The position numbers were made by a program, and so were the translations under genes. Of a DNA stretch of 64,000 nt, positions 1-6,558 are shown in pieces (within the stretch, counting starts at the first letter, position 1; each line of letters begins with the position of its first letter). The DNA lies in assembly GCA_016124735.1 (NCBI GenBank), contig WGMZ01000007.1, positions 1 to 64,000 of the forward strand, written 5' to 3'. Origin of the DNA: Bacteroidota bacterium. GTDB lineage: Bacteria > Bacteroidota > Bacteroidia > UBA8524. The notes beneath the pieces are model-generated. The model had not been told where the DNA came from and did no database searches. It was given only the letters and a program-made list of their open reading frames with translations.

Positions 1-4
1 TTCG

Positions 5-257
5 TTTAGCAGCGTAGCTGCTTTATTTTGTTGTTCAACTATACATCGAAAATTTGTAAATGCTTATTTCGTTTTAAAGCGAAGCTTCTCGCTTAAAGGC
101 GAAGCCTTTCGCTTACTTCATTTTAGCAGCGTAGCTGCTTTATTTTGTTGTTCAACTATGCATCGAAACTATGTTTTCGCTTCTTTCGTTTTGAAGCGAA
201 GCTTCTCGCTTAAAGGCGGAGCCTTTCGCTTACTTCGTTTTAGCAGCGTAGCTGCTT
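5..257. repeat. 117-bp tandem repeat made of GNA-loop mini-hairpins
   Basis: The word AGCAGCGTAGCTGCT recurs at 8, 125 and 242, an exact period of 117 bases, giving two full units and the start of a third. Each unit holds three short inverted repeats whose loops are all GNA: AGCAGC-GTA-GCTGCT, AAGC-GAA-GCTT and AAAGGC-GAA-GCCTTT. In unit 2 the last loop is GGA. All seven cores read GCGNAGC (12, 79, 99, 129, 196, 216 and 246). The array lies directly 3' of miaA, whose stop codon is at 262-264. The sequence shows the repeats. The special stability of GCGNAGC DNA hairpins is established knowledge. Any function is unknown. Confidence 0.9.
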
Positions 258-261
258 CATT

Positions 262-1155
262 TTACGGGTGCAGCGCATTCTCTATCGCGCTCTTTGCCTG
301 TTCCAGCCCAAAAACTTCGGTATAATTGCCTTTGTTCCGAAACCAGGTTAGTTGTCGCTTGGCGTAGTTGCGTGTATGCTGTTTGATTTTTGTTACCGTG
401 GTTTCCAAATCCATCAATCCATCGAGATGATCGAATAATTCCCGGTAGCCGACTGTCTGCAATGCAGAGGAGTCGCGAAGCGGAACCAATGCTTCAACTT
501 CTTCGTATAAACCCATCTCCATCATGGTATCTACTCGCTGATCTATTTTTTGATAAAGCTCTTCGCGATCCATGTTCAAGAACAAAGGAATCACCTGAAA
601 GGGACGGGGCTTTTTTTCGACAACTTCTACGGGCTCTGCGGAGAGGATTTCCAATGCACGAATTACCCGGCGTGGGTTTTTTAAATCCATATTGGCTGCC
701 TTTTCTGGGTCTTGTTGCGTGAGCATTTCAGCCAGTTTCTGAATGCCTTCCTGTTTTAGGATGGATTCTAATTCCTCTCTATATTCTTCATTCGCAGGGG
801 GCAACGGATCAAGCCCTTCTGCCAGCGCTTGCAAATACAACCCAGAGCCGCCGCAGGCTATGACCAAATCCTGCGTTTTAAAGAGCTTTTCCAGCAGGGG
901 AATGGCCTCTTCTTCAAAATCCGCAGCACTCAATGGGTTTTTAATACTGTGACTCTGAATAAAATGATGAGGAGCCATTTGGAGCTCTTCTCCAGATGGA
1001 ACCGCCGTTCCAACGGTCATCTCTTTATAAAATTGCCGGGAATCGGCATTGATTATTTCGCACTTGAATTCGCGGGCCAAATCAATGGCCAGTCGCGTTT
1101 TTCCGGAAGCCGTCGGACCTCCGATGAGAATCAGAAACTTGCTATGTTGGGTCAT
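262..1155 (-). CDS. miaA: tRNA dimethylallyltransferase MiaA
   Basis: This enzyme transfers a dimethylallyl group to the N6 of A37 in tRNAs that read UNN codons. The 297-residue protein has the P-loop GGPTASGKT at residues 12-20, followed by the DSRQFY motif of the family near residue 38, and ends with the basic NYAKRQLTWFRNK segment that is characteristic of MiaA. Length is normal for bacterial MiaA. Its ATG overlaps the stop codon of the upstream gene (TAATG at 1153-1157), so the two are probably translated in a coupled way. The hairpin repeat array begins immediately after the stop and may form the transcript end. Identification is secure. Confidence 0.97.
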   Translation of the reverse strand: MTQHSKFLILIGGPTASGKTRLAIDLAREFKCEIINADSRQFYKEMTVGTAVPSGEELQMAPHHFIQSHSIKNPLSAADFEEEAIPLLEKLFKTQDLVIACGGSGLYLQALAEGLDPLPPANEEYREELESILKQEGIQKLAEMLTQQDPEKAANMDLKNPRRVIRALEILSAEPVEVVEKKPRPFQVIPLFLNMDREELYQKIDQRVDTMMEMGLYEEVEALVPLRDSSALQTVGYRELFDHLDGLMDLETTVTKIKQHTRNYAKRQLTWFRNKGNYTEVFGLEQAKSAIENALHP

Positions 1156-1769
1156 TAATCCTCGTCGTAGCTTTCTTCACCACCGAAGAAATTTTCTTCG
1201 CTGTCGTCCGAATCATCATCATCGCCTCCTTCTTCATCCATATCGTCGGTTTCCCCTTCGTCTAGATGCTCACCCATCATGGCTTCTGCAATTTCACCAC
1301 TCAATGTTTTGGTGAGAATATCCACCTCATCATCCTCATCTTCACTCACTTTTTTAATAAGCTTGTATTGTTTGGGCGCTTTGTTTTCTGAACGCACCAA
1401 ATTCGGATACTCTTTCTTAGGGTCCTCGTTCATGCTAATGCCCACCAGTTCAATGTGAAATACCCACTGTTCGCTCAAATCGTAAATGTACAGCAGTTTT
1501 TGATGGGGGTCGTTGATCAAACTGCTTAACTTTTTGGCGCTGAACAGGCTTACTTCCTCCATTCCGGGTTCGGAATGCATGATGTATTTGTCGTGCTTCT
1601 TCCAATAGTCATCGCTGATATACAGCAAAGCATTGTGTTTGGAATCGAATTCAACTGATTTAAGGATTGCGAAGTGGAGGTCTTCAAGGGTCTGGCTCGA
1701 CTTCATTTCGATGACTCTCACTACTTCCTCGTCATCCTCAAAGCATAGTTTAAAACGGTACAGTGCCAT
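1155..1769 (-). CDS. pRiA4b ORF-3-like (IS1096 TnpR-like) domain protein
   Basis: The protein starts MALYRFKLCF and shows the plasmid pRiA4b ORF-3 pattern: a first strand, a TLEDLHFAI helix near residues 28-36, and the closing LLYIYDLSEQWVFHIEL strand pair near residues 90-110. The C-terminal 60 residues are extremely acidic (long runs of Asp and Glu). The in-frame TTG at 1784 is an alternative start, but the ATG at 1769 gives the usual N-terminus of the fold. The name derives from transposon and plasmid ORFs, yet nothing mobile surrounds it. It overlaps the miaA start by one base, which suggests a stable housekeeping operon. The biochemical role of this family is unknown. Confidence 0.8.
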   Translation of the reverse strand: MALYRFKLCFEDDEEVVRVIEMKSSQTLEDLHFAILKSVEFDSKHNALLYISDDYWKKHDKYIMHSEPGMEEVSLFSAKKLSSLINDPHQKLLYIYDLSEQWVFHIELVGISMNEDPKKEYPNLVRSENKAPKQYKLIKKVSEDEDDEVDILTKTLSGEIAEAMMGEHLDEGETDDMDEEGGDDDDSDDSEENFFGGEESYDED

Positions 1770-1808
1770 AATTTGAATTGGCAAAATAAACGCTAAACCT
1801 CGGTTAAA

Positions 1809-3227
1809 TCAATTTGATTTTCTTTTCAGCCCCATTTCCGCCCCTTTTTCGAGCATAAAGCGGTAGGCGGCATCGGCTTCGTTTGGAATGCTTCCCTCCA
1901 ATATTGCTTCGCGCACAGCCAATTTCACCTGTCCGATATCCCGTCCATCCCTGATTTCAAAAGCATCCTGAATATCGTTTCCGTTAATCGGAGGTTGCCA
2001 GTTACGCAAACGGTCCCGCTCTGTTACATCTTCAATCTTCTTTTTAACCAATTCCAGATTTTTCAGGTAGCGCTTTACCTTGCTTTCGTTCTTAGAAGTA
2101 ATATCGGCTTTACAAAGCAGTAAGAGCTCATTCACTTCTTCGCCTGCATCCACAATCAACCTGCGAATGGCAGAGTCGGTAACTTCTACTTTAGACAATA
2201 CAATTGGACGAAGATGAAGCAGAACCATTTTCTCCACATATTTCATCTTTTCATTGAGCGGCAGGCGCATACGGCGAAAGATAGACTTAACCATTCTGGA
2301 TCCTTTGTCTTCATGTCCGTGGAAGGTCCAGCCATGGCCTTCCTCAAAACGTTTGGTTTGTGGTTTGGCAATATCATGAAGTATGGCTGCCCAGCGGAGC
2401 CATAGATTCGTGCTTGCCAGGGCCAGGTTATCAAGCACCTGCAGCGTATGGTAGAAGTTGTCTTTATGCGCGAGACCATTGCGCTTTTCCACACCTTCCA
2501 GCAAGCAGAGCTCGGGAAAGATAAGAGGAAGAAGTCCGGTTTTGTGCAGGAGCAGGAATCCTTTAGAAGGCTTAGGAGATTGGATGATTTTATTCAACTC
2601 ATCCGTCACACGTTCCATGCTGATTATTTCTATTCGTTCTGCATTTTCTTTGATGCTATTCAACGTGACGGGCAAAATTTCAAAGTCGAGTTGCGTCGCG
2701 AAGCGAATGGCGCGCATCATCCGCAAGGGATCATCGCTAAAGGTGATATCCGGATCCAATGGTGTGCGAATCCATCCTTTTTCAAGGTCACGGATTCCAT
2801 TAAAAGGGTCGGTGAGTTCTCCGAAACGCGATTCATTCAGACAAAGTGCCAGTGCATTGATAGTGAAGTCTCTTCTGTTTTGATCGTCCTCGAGGGTCCC
2901 ATCTTCTACCAAAGGCTTGCGGGAATCGCGCTGATAAGATTCTTTACGTGCACCCACAAATTCAATGTCCCATCCATCTTCAGATTTTAAATTCGCCGTA
3001 CCGTATTGACTATAAAAATTTACCTGAGGTTTACCAGGCATGGCCTCTGCCACGGCATGAGCCAGATCAATTCCGCTTCCCAGCACCACAATATCAACAT
3101 CTTTCGAAGGCCGCTTTAAAATGGCGTCGCGAACATATCCACCGATAACAAATGCTTCCACATGAAGCTGATCGGCAACCTGTCCGATGATGCGAAAGAA
3201 ATCTTGTGCGAGCACTTGCTTGTACAT
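1809..3227 (-). CDS. cca: CCA-adding tRNA nucleotidyltransferase with HD domain
   Basis: This enzyme builds or repairs the 3' CCA of tRNAs; the tRNA-Arg in this window does not encode CCA, so the activity is needed. The N-terminal head contains IGGYVRDAIL and the catalytic DVDIVV (DxD) within the first 50 residues. An RRDFTINAL motif and the RNA-binding neck (DDPLRMMRAIRFA) follow. The C-terminal half has an HD phosphohydrolase domain (ILHDIAKP...HGHEDKG). The ATG at 3227 (MYKQVLAQ) is preferred over the upstream TTG at 3236. The product has 472 residues, typical for the Bacteroidota enzyme. Pure sequence reading cannot exclude a poly(A) polymerase or an A-adding-only variant. Confidence 0.93.
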   Translation of the reverse strand: MYKQVLAQDFFRIIGQVADQLHVEAFVIGGYVRDAILKRPSKDVDIVVLGSGIDLAHAVAEAMPGKPQVNFYSQYGTANLKSEDGWDIEFVGARKESYQRDSRKPLVEDGTLEDDQNRRDFTINALALCLNESRFGELTDPFNGIRDLEKGWIRTPLDPDITFSDDPLRMMRAIRFATQLDFEILPVTLNSIKENAERIEIISMERVTDELNKIIQSPKPSKGFLLLHKTGLLPLIFPELCLLEGVEKRNGLAHKDNFYHTLQVLDNLALASTNLWLRWAAILHDIAKPQTKRFEEGHGWTFHGHEDKGSRMVKSIFRRMRLPLNEKMKYVEKMVLLHLRPIVLSKVEVTDSAIRRLIVDAGEEVNELLLLCKADITSKNESKVKRYLKNLELVKKKIEDVTERDRLRNWQPPINGNDIQDAFEIRDGRDIGQVKLAVREAILEGSIPNEADAAYRFMLEKGAEMGLKRKSN

Positions 3228-3262
3228 GGGCCGCAAATATAGCGATAGGAAGGCGGCAAAAT

Positions 3263-3286
3263 AAAAAAGAGCGCCGAAGCGCTCTC
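3263..3286 (-). terminator. Intrinsic terminator of the His-rich lipoprotein gene
   Basis: On the minus strand a perfect 7-bp stem (AGAGCGC/GCGCTCT) is closed by a TTCG tetraloop and followed by six T residues. It sits between the lipoprotein stop (3310) and the CCA gene start (3227), so it separates the two transcription units. The cUUCGg loop is one of the most stable RNA tetraloops. Confidence 0.88.
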
Positions 3287-3309
3287 TGTTTAATCAATCT
3301 GTTTTGACT

Positions 3310-3999
3310 TTATCTTCTTGGAATGAAGCGTTGTGCATGGCAGTGCATAAAGAACCGGAATTGAGCCGGTCTCATAATATGGCTCATTTTGGTGAGGAAT
3401 TCTTTGTAGCAATGGCGAATTACATCATGGTAAGTCCTATTCATCCGCATCATGTCGGCATGGAATGCATGACGAAGTTTTTGGATGGATTCCCGGAACT
3501 GTTGTGGAGTAATATGTTGATTACGAAGTGCCTGAACGAGTTCTGCATGTTTCTTCTCATAACGGGCTCTTAACTCTTTGTAGTTATGATGAAGCTTTTC
3601 AATACTCACATGGCGGCATTGGATATAATCCTGCCATGCGCGATGAATTTTGGCTTTTTGTTCTTTGCTCAGTTCAAGAGAATCGCGCAATGCACATGGA
3701 TATCCTCTTTTGCCTTGCATGGCATCGTCTGCAAATGGCTCTTCGTCCAGAAATGCAGGGATTCCATCATTCTCCATATAGAAATCTTCGGTTTCTGTTC
3801 CGCCTAAAACCTCCATATTTTCAAAAGCCTGAGGTATTTGGTCGGAGAAGCCTTCGGGAGTTTCAACCGATTGTTCCGTTGAATTCAGTGTAGAAACTGT
3901 TCCGTTTGGAGTAGGGGTGGTATCCGTGTTTTTCTGACAGGATACAAAAGCAATCGCCAGTATCATGGCCAAGTTGCTGAGCGAAGTGATTTTTTTCAT
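3310..3999 (-). CDS. His-rich periplasmic lipoprotein, Spy/CpxP/ZraP-like architecture
   Basis: The 229-residue product has a lipoprotein-type signal (hydrophobic segment ending FVSC at about residue 21; the lipobox is not fully canonical), an acidic low-complexity linker to about residue 95, then an all-helical, strongly basic C-terminal domain. Two segments resemble the LTxxQ motif of Spy/CpxP/CnrX/ZraP proteins: LSKEQKAKI near residue 114 and MRPAQFRFF near residue 212. The last 110 residues are rich in His and contain four Cys. This suggests a periplasmic chaperone or metal-responsive protein, but that is inference from composition. No sensor kinase or efflux gene is adjacent. It has its own terminator and appears monocistronic. 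Confidence 0.7.
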   Translation of the reverse strand: MKKITSLSNLAMILAIAFVSCQKNTDTTPTPNGTVSTLNSTEQSVETPEGFSDQIPQAFENMEVLGGTETEDFYMENDGIPAFLDEEPFADDAMQGKRGYPCALRDSLELSKEQKAKIHRAWQDYIQCRHVSIEKLHHNYKELRARYEKKHAELVQALRNQHITPQQFRESIQKLRHAFHADMMRMNRTYHDVIRHCYKEFLTKMSHIMRPAQFRFFMHCHAQRFIPRR

Positions 4000-4200
4000 G
4001 GCTTTGTGGTTTTTTACTCATTAGGAGTATGCCAATTGCTAATGGTTTAATCTACTTCGAATTTAACGTTATTTATTCTGATTCATTGCAATGATTTTAG
4101 GAGTCTACTTTAGACTGTTTTGACTTGATAAATCTGAATAAGAAAGAAGCAATCCTAATTTTTCTTTCTATTTCCTTTTTTTTAATGCCTCAATATTAGA

Positions 4201-4228
4201 AGCACTCGGCCCGGAAGGCCTGAGTGCT
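4201..4228. repeat. 28-nt GGCC-loop hairpin, copy 1
   Basis: AGCACTC pairs with GAGTGCT, followed by a single T bulge on the 3' side, then GGCC/GGCC closing a five-base loop CGGAA. Two other copies with the same geometry lie at 4258 (inverted) and 4389. Confidence 0.88.
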
Positions 4229-4257
4229 ATCCGATGTTATTTTGATCTCGACAAAAT

Positions 4258-4285
4258 ATCGCTCAGGCCTTCCGGGCCGAGCGAT
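4258..4285. repeat. 28-nt GGCC-loop hairpin, copy 2 (inverted)
   Basis: Same geometry as copy 1 but in reverse orientation: ATCGCTC/GAGCGAT outer stem, single-base bulge, GGCC/GGCC and a five-base loop that is the complement of copy 1. Two outer base pairs differ from copy 1 and both remain paired (G-C to T-A, A-T to G-C). Confidence 0.88.
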
Positions 4286-4388
4286 TCAGAGATTCAAGTT
4301 GTGAATAGTTTAGTCTTACCAAGTGGCGCCTTCTTCCTAATTTAGTGAAACTAATTCTTGGATTGCAGACAATTGACGCGGCGAAAGA

Positions 4389-4416
4389 AGCACTCGGCCG
4401 GGACGGCCTGAGTGCT
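4389..4416. repeat. 28-nt GGCC-loop hairpin, copy 3
   Basis: Direct-orientation copy: AGCACTC, GGCC, five-base loop GGGAC, GGCC, T bulge, GAGTGCT. Stem and bulge are identical to copy 1, while the loop differs. Confidence 0.88.
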
Positions 4417-4494
4417 CAATAACTCTAATGTCATACGGATTTTAAATACTGTCTCATTACTAGACAACCCCTCCGGGGTCTGGTCTTGAGTCAT

Positions 4495-4540
4495 GAATCC
4501 GTCAATAAAAAAGTCTTGTGGGAAATAAACGGATACACAT
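4495..4540 (+). repeat. Interspersed intergenic element, right-end fragment (copy D)
   Basis: The segment from GAATCCGTCAATAAAAAAG to GGGAAATAAACGGATACACAT matches the right ends of the elements at 12439, 22009 and 25942 with only a few substitutions. The rest of the element is missing here or rearranged, since its A-rich block at 4161-4184 is in opposite orientation. Confidence 0.8.
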
Positions 4541-4631
4541 AGGAAACGAATGAATGGACTTAATTTTTTAAACCTGAACATTGACATGATTTTTTGTGGT
4601 TGCCGAATCTCTTGATTGAGATAATGTAAAT

Positions 4632-5618
4632 CTATTCAAAATCAGCTTCCATATGGATGGTGGTGGCACAACGGAAATGTCCCTCCGGACAGGCCTTATG
4701 ACCATGGAGTCCGCATGGACGGCAATCCAGTTTTAACTTGGTTTGAATCACTTTACTGTCGTCGCTTAATGGGCCAAATCCGAATTCCTCAACGGTAGAA
4801 CAGAACACAGCGCGCGTAGGCGCGTTCATGGCAGAAGCGATATGCATCGGTCCGCTGTCATTGGTGTAATTCAACATGGCACCCTTCATCAGCGCCGCTG
4901 TTTCAAGTAAAGCCAGTTCTCCGCATAGGTTCGTGAAATTCAGCAATGTATTGTTACAATGTTGGATGATATCTTCCGCCATTTTTCGGTCTCCGGGTCC
5001 TCCAATCAGCATGACATTCATCTCCTCCTTGATGGTAGACAAAAGTTCGAGCCATTTTTCTTTGGGCAGCTGTTTGGTGAACCATACCGATGCGGGAGCA
5101 ATGGTGATATAAGGTTCATCCAGATACTTCCTTACTTTTTCGAAATGTTTTCTTTGCGGATAGAGCCTGGGTTTGGGGTCGCTGGTGGCCAAATGGTTCC
5201 CGTTATTTTTCACCAACTCAAGGTTACGCAAAACTTCATGTTTGGTATAGCGATGCGGAACACGCCGGGTAAAAAAGAGTGAAAGCGGGTTCTTGCTAAA
5301 CCCGATTCGTTCCTTTGCTCCGGAGAAAGCAGTGAGAAAACCGGTGGCAGCAAATCGCTGAAGATTGATCACCTTGTCGTAATGATGCCCCCGGATTATT
5401 GTCCAAATTTTTAACAGGTTTTTGTACTTGTCCTGCTTCTTATCCCATACCAATAAGTTCCGGATATAAGGATGATCTTCAAACAATGACTCATTTCCCT
5501 TCCTGACCAAATAGTCGATCTGTGCATTCGGCACCTGTGCATGCAACTCTTCCAACACCGCAGTACCAAGAATGGCATCGCCGAGGAATGCAGTTTGGGT
5601 GACGAGGAAAGATGACAT
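4632..5618 (-). CDS. Glycosyltransferase family 9 (heptosyltransferase-like)
   Basis: The 328-residue protein has two Rossmann halves of the GT-B fold. The N-terminus (FLVTQTAFLGDAIL) matches the heptosyltransferase start, and the C-terminal half has the donor-binding APASVWFTKQLPKEKW region near residue 175 and the NDSGPMHIASAM motif near residue 253. The family transfers ADP-heptose to lipid A-core in the cytoplasm. In Bacteroidota the exact acceptor is uncertain, so a general role in LPS core or surface glycan synthesis is inferred. It stands alone between a repeat-rich gap and a heptamer tract that precedes its start codon. The Cys-rich tail (CRPCGLHGHKACPEGHFRC) is common in Bacteroidota GT9 proteins. 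Confidence 0.9.
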   Translation of the reverse strand: MSSFLVTQTAFLGDAILGTAVLEELHAQVPNAQIDYLVRKGNESLFEDHPYIRNLLVWDKKQDKYKNLLKIWTIIRGHHYDKVINLQRFAATGFLTAFSGAKERIGFSKNPLSLFFTRRVPHRYTKHEVLRNLELVKNNGNHLATSDPKPRLYPQRKHFEKVRKYLDEPYITIAPASVWFTKQLPKEKWLELLSTIKEEMNVMLIGGPGDRKMAEDIIQHCNNTLLNFTNLCGELALLETAALMKGAMLNYTNDSGPMHIASAMNAPTRAVFCSTVEEFGFGPLSDDSKVIQTKLKLDCRPCGLHGHKACPEGHFRCATTIHMEADFE

Positions 5619-5621
5619 GTT

Positions 5622-5677
5622 GGTTTATGGTTTATTGTTTAGGGTTTAGGGTTTAGGGTGGAGAGTTTAGCGTTTAA
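5622..5677. repeat. Degenerate heptamer tandem repeat upstream of the GT9 gene
   Basis: Eight successive heptads can be read with little interruption: GGTTTAT, GGTTTAT, TGTTTAG, GGTTTAG, GGTTTAG, GGTGGAG, AGTTTAG, CGTTTAA. The tract ends three bases before the GT9 ATG (minus strand), so it fills that gene's leader or promoter. Confidence 0.8.
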
Positions 5678-5688
5678 GCGACCATGGT

Positions 5689-6504
5689 CTATACGGCTAC
5701 ATTATACTCCCTCAATGCATCATTGAGCGAGGTTTTCAAATCCGTACTTGGTTTACGTTTACCAATGATCAATGCGCAGGTTACCTGAAACTCGCCTGCT
5801 GCGAACTTCTTGGTATAAGAACCTGGAATCACTACAGATCTTTCCGGTACATAACCCTTCATCTCTACGGCTTCATCGCCAGTTACATCAATAATCTTGG
5901 TGCTCTGTGTGATGGTTACTCCGGCGCCCAAGACGGCTTCTTTTCCTACGCGTACTCCTTCAACGACAATGCAACGGGAACCGATAAAACAATCATCTTC
6001 TATAATGACCGGAGCCGCCTGCACCGGTTCAAGTACTCCGCCAATTCCAACGCCGCCACTCAGGTGAACATTTTTACCAATCTGTGCACAGGAACCAACC
6101 GTAGCCCAGGTATCGACCATGGTGCCACTGTCCACATAAGCGCCAATATTTACATAGCCCGGCATCATTATCACGCCGGAAGCGATATATGCACCGTAAC
6201 GTGCAATCGCGTGAGGAACCACCCGAACACCCAATTCGGCGTAATTGGTCTTCAGCTTCATCTTATCATGAAATTCCATCGGGCCCGCATGCAGGGTTTC
6301 CATCTTTCGGGTAGGGAAATAGAGTATCACGGCTTTTTTCACCCACTCATTTACTTGCCACCCGCCTTCTATAGGCTCTGCAGTGCGGAGCTTTCCCTTG
6401 TCGAGGAGTTCAATCACTTCTTCAATGGCCTGTACTGTTTCTGGATTTTTCAATAAATCCCGGTTTTCCCAGGCCGCTTCGATCACATCTTTCATTTTTT
6501 GCAT
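5689..6504 (-). CDS. dapD: 2,3,4,5-tetrahydropyridine-2,6-dicarboxylate N-succinyltransferase
   Basis: DapD succinylates tetrahydrodipicolinate in the succinylase branch of lysine and diaminopimelate synthesis. The protein shows the family core with left-handed beta-helix hexapeptides: VNIGAYVDSGTMVDTWATVG, then the VHLSGGVGIGGVLEP motif, then FIGSRCIVVEG. The start at 6504 (MQKMKDVIEAAWENR) aligns with the known E. coli N-terminus and gives 271 residues; an ATG at 6540 and a TTG at 6552 would add residues without family support. The gene is divergent from the GNAT-nitrilase gene, so 6505-6558 should hold both promoters. dapF, from the same pathway, is at 29.2 kb. Confidence 0.95.
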   Translation of the reverse strand: MQKMKDVIEAAWENRDLLKNPETVQAIEEVIELLDKGKLRTAEPIEGGWQVNEWVKKAVILYFPTRKMETLHAGPMEFHDKMKLKTNYAELGVRVVPHAIARYGAYIASGVIMMPGYVNIGAYVDSGTMVDTWATVGSCAQIGKNVHLSGGVGIGGVLEPVQAAPVIIEDDCFIGSRCIVVEGVRVGKEAVLGAGVTITQSTKIIDVTGDEAVEMKGYVPERSVVIPGSYTKKFAAGEFQVTCALIIGKRKPSTDLKTSLNDALREYNVAV

Positions 6505-6558
6505 GCGGATTAAAATTTGGGCAAATTTGTGACTTTCCATTGAGCGAGGCAATTATTC

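Larger units (their letters stand above)
4000..4631. other. Repeat-rich intergenic region without a convincing gene
   Basis: This 630-bp gap holds the upstream region of the lipoprotein gene (4000-4130), a T-rich segment at 4161-4184 that is the reverse complement of the AAAAAAAAGGAAATAGAAAG block of the long intergenic elements, three 28-nt hairpins, a further imperfect hairpin around 4461-4486 (CCCC-TCC-GGGG core), and a fragment of the interspersed element at 4495-4540. The only ORF here (78 codons, minus) crosses two of these repeats and has no recognisable protein features. Confidence 0.7.

Noticed and set aside
1-261. CRISPR array
   Set aside because: The repeat period of 117 bases, internal hairpins and no unique spacers of equal length exclude a CRISPR array; none was found elsewhere.
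4351-4587. Minus-strand ORF of 78 codons in the repeat-rich gap
   Set aside because: It overlaps one 28-nt hairpin and the element fragment, has no family features, and its composition follows the repeats.
5622-5677. Telomere-like TTTAGGG repeat
   Set aside because: The heptads resemble the plant telomere unit only by chance; they are degenerate and lie inside a bacterial gene-dense region.
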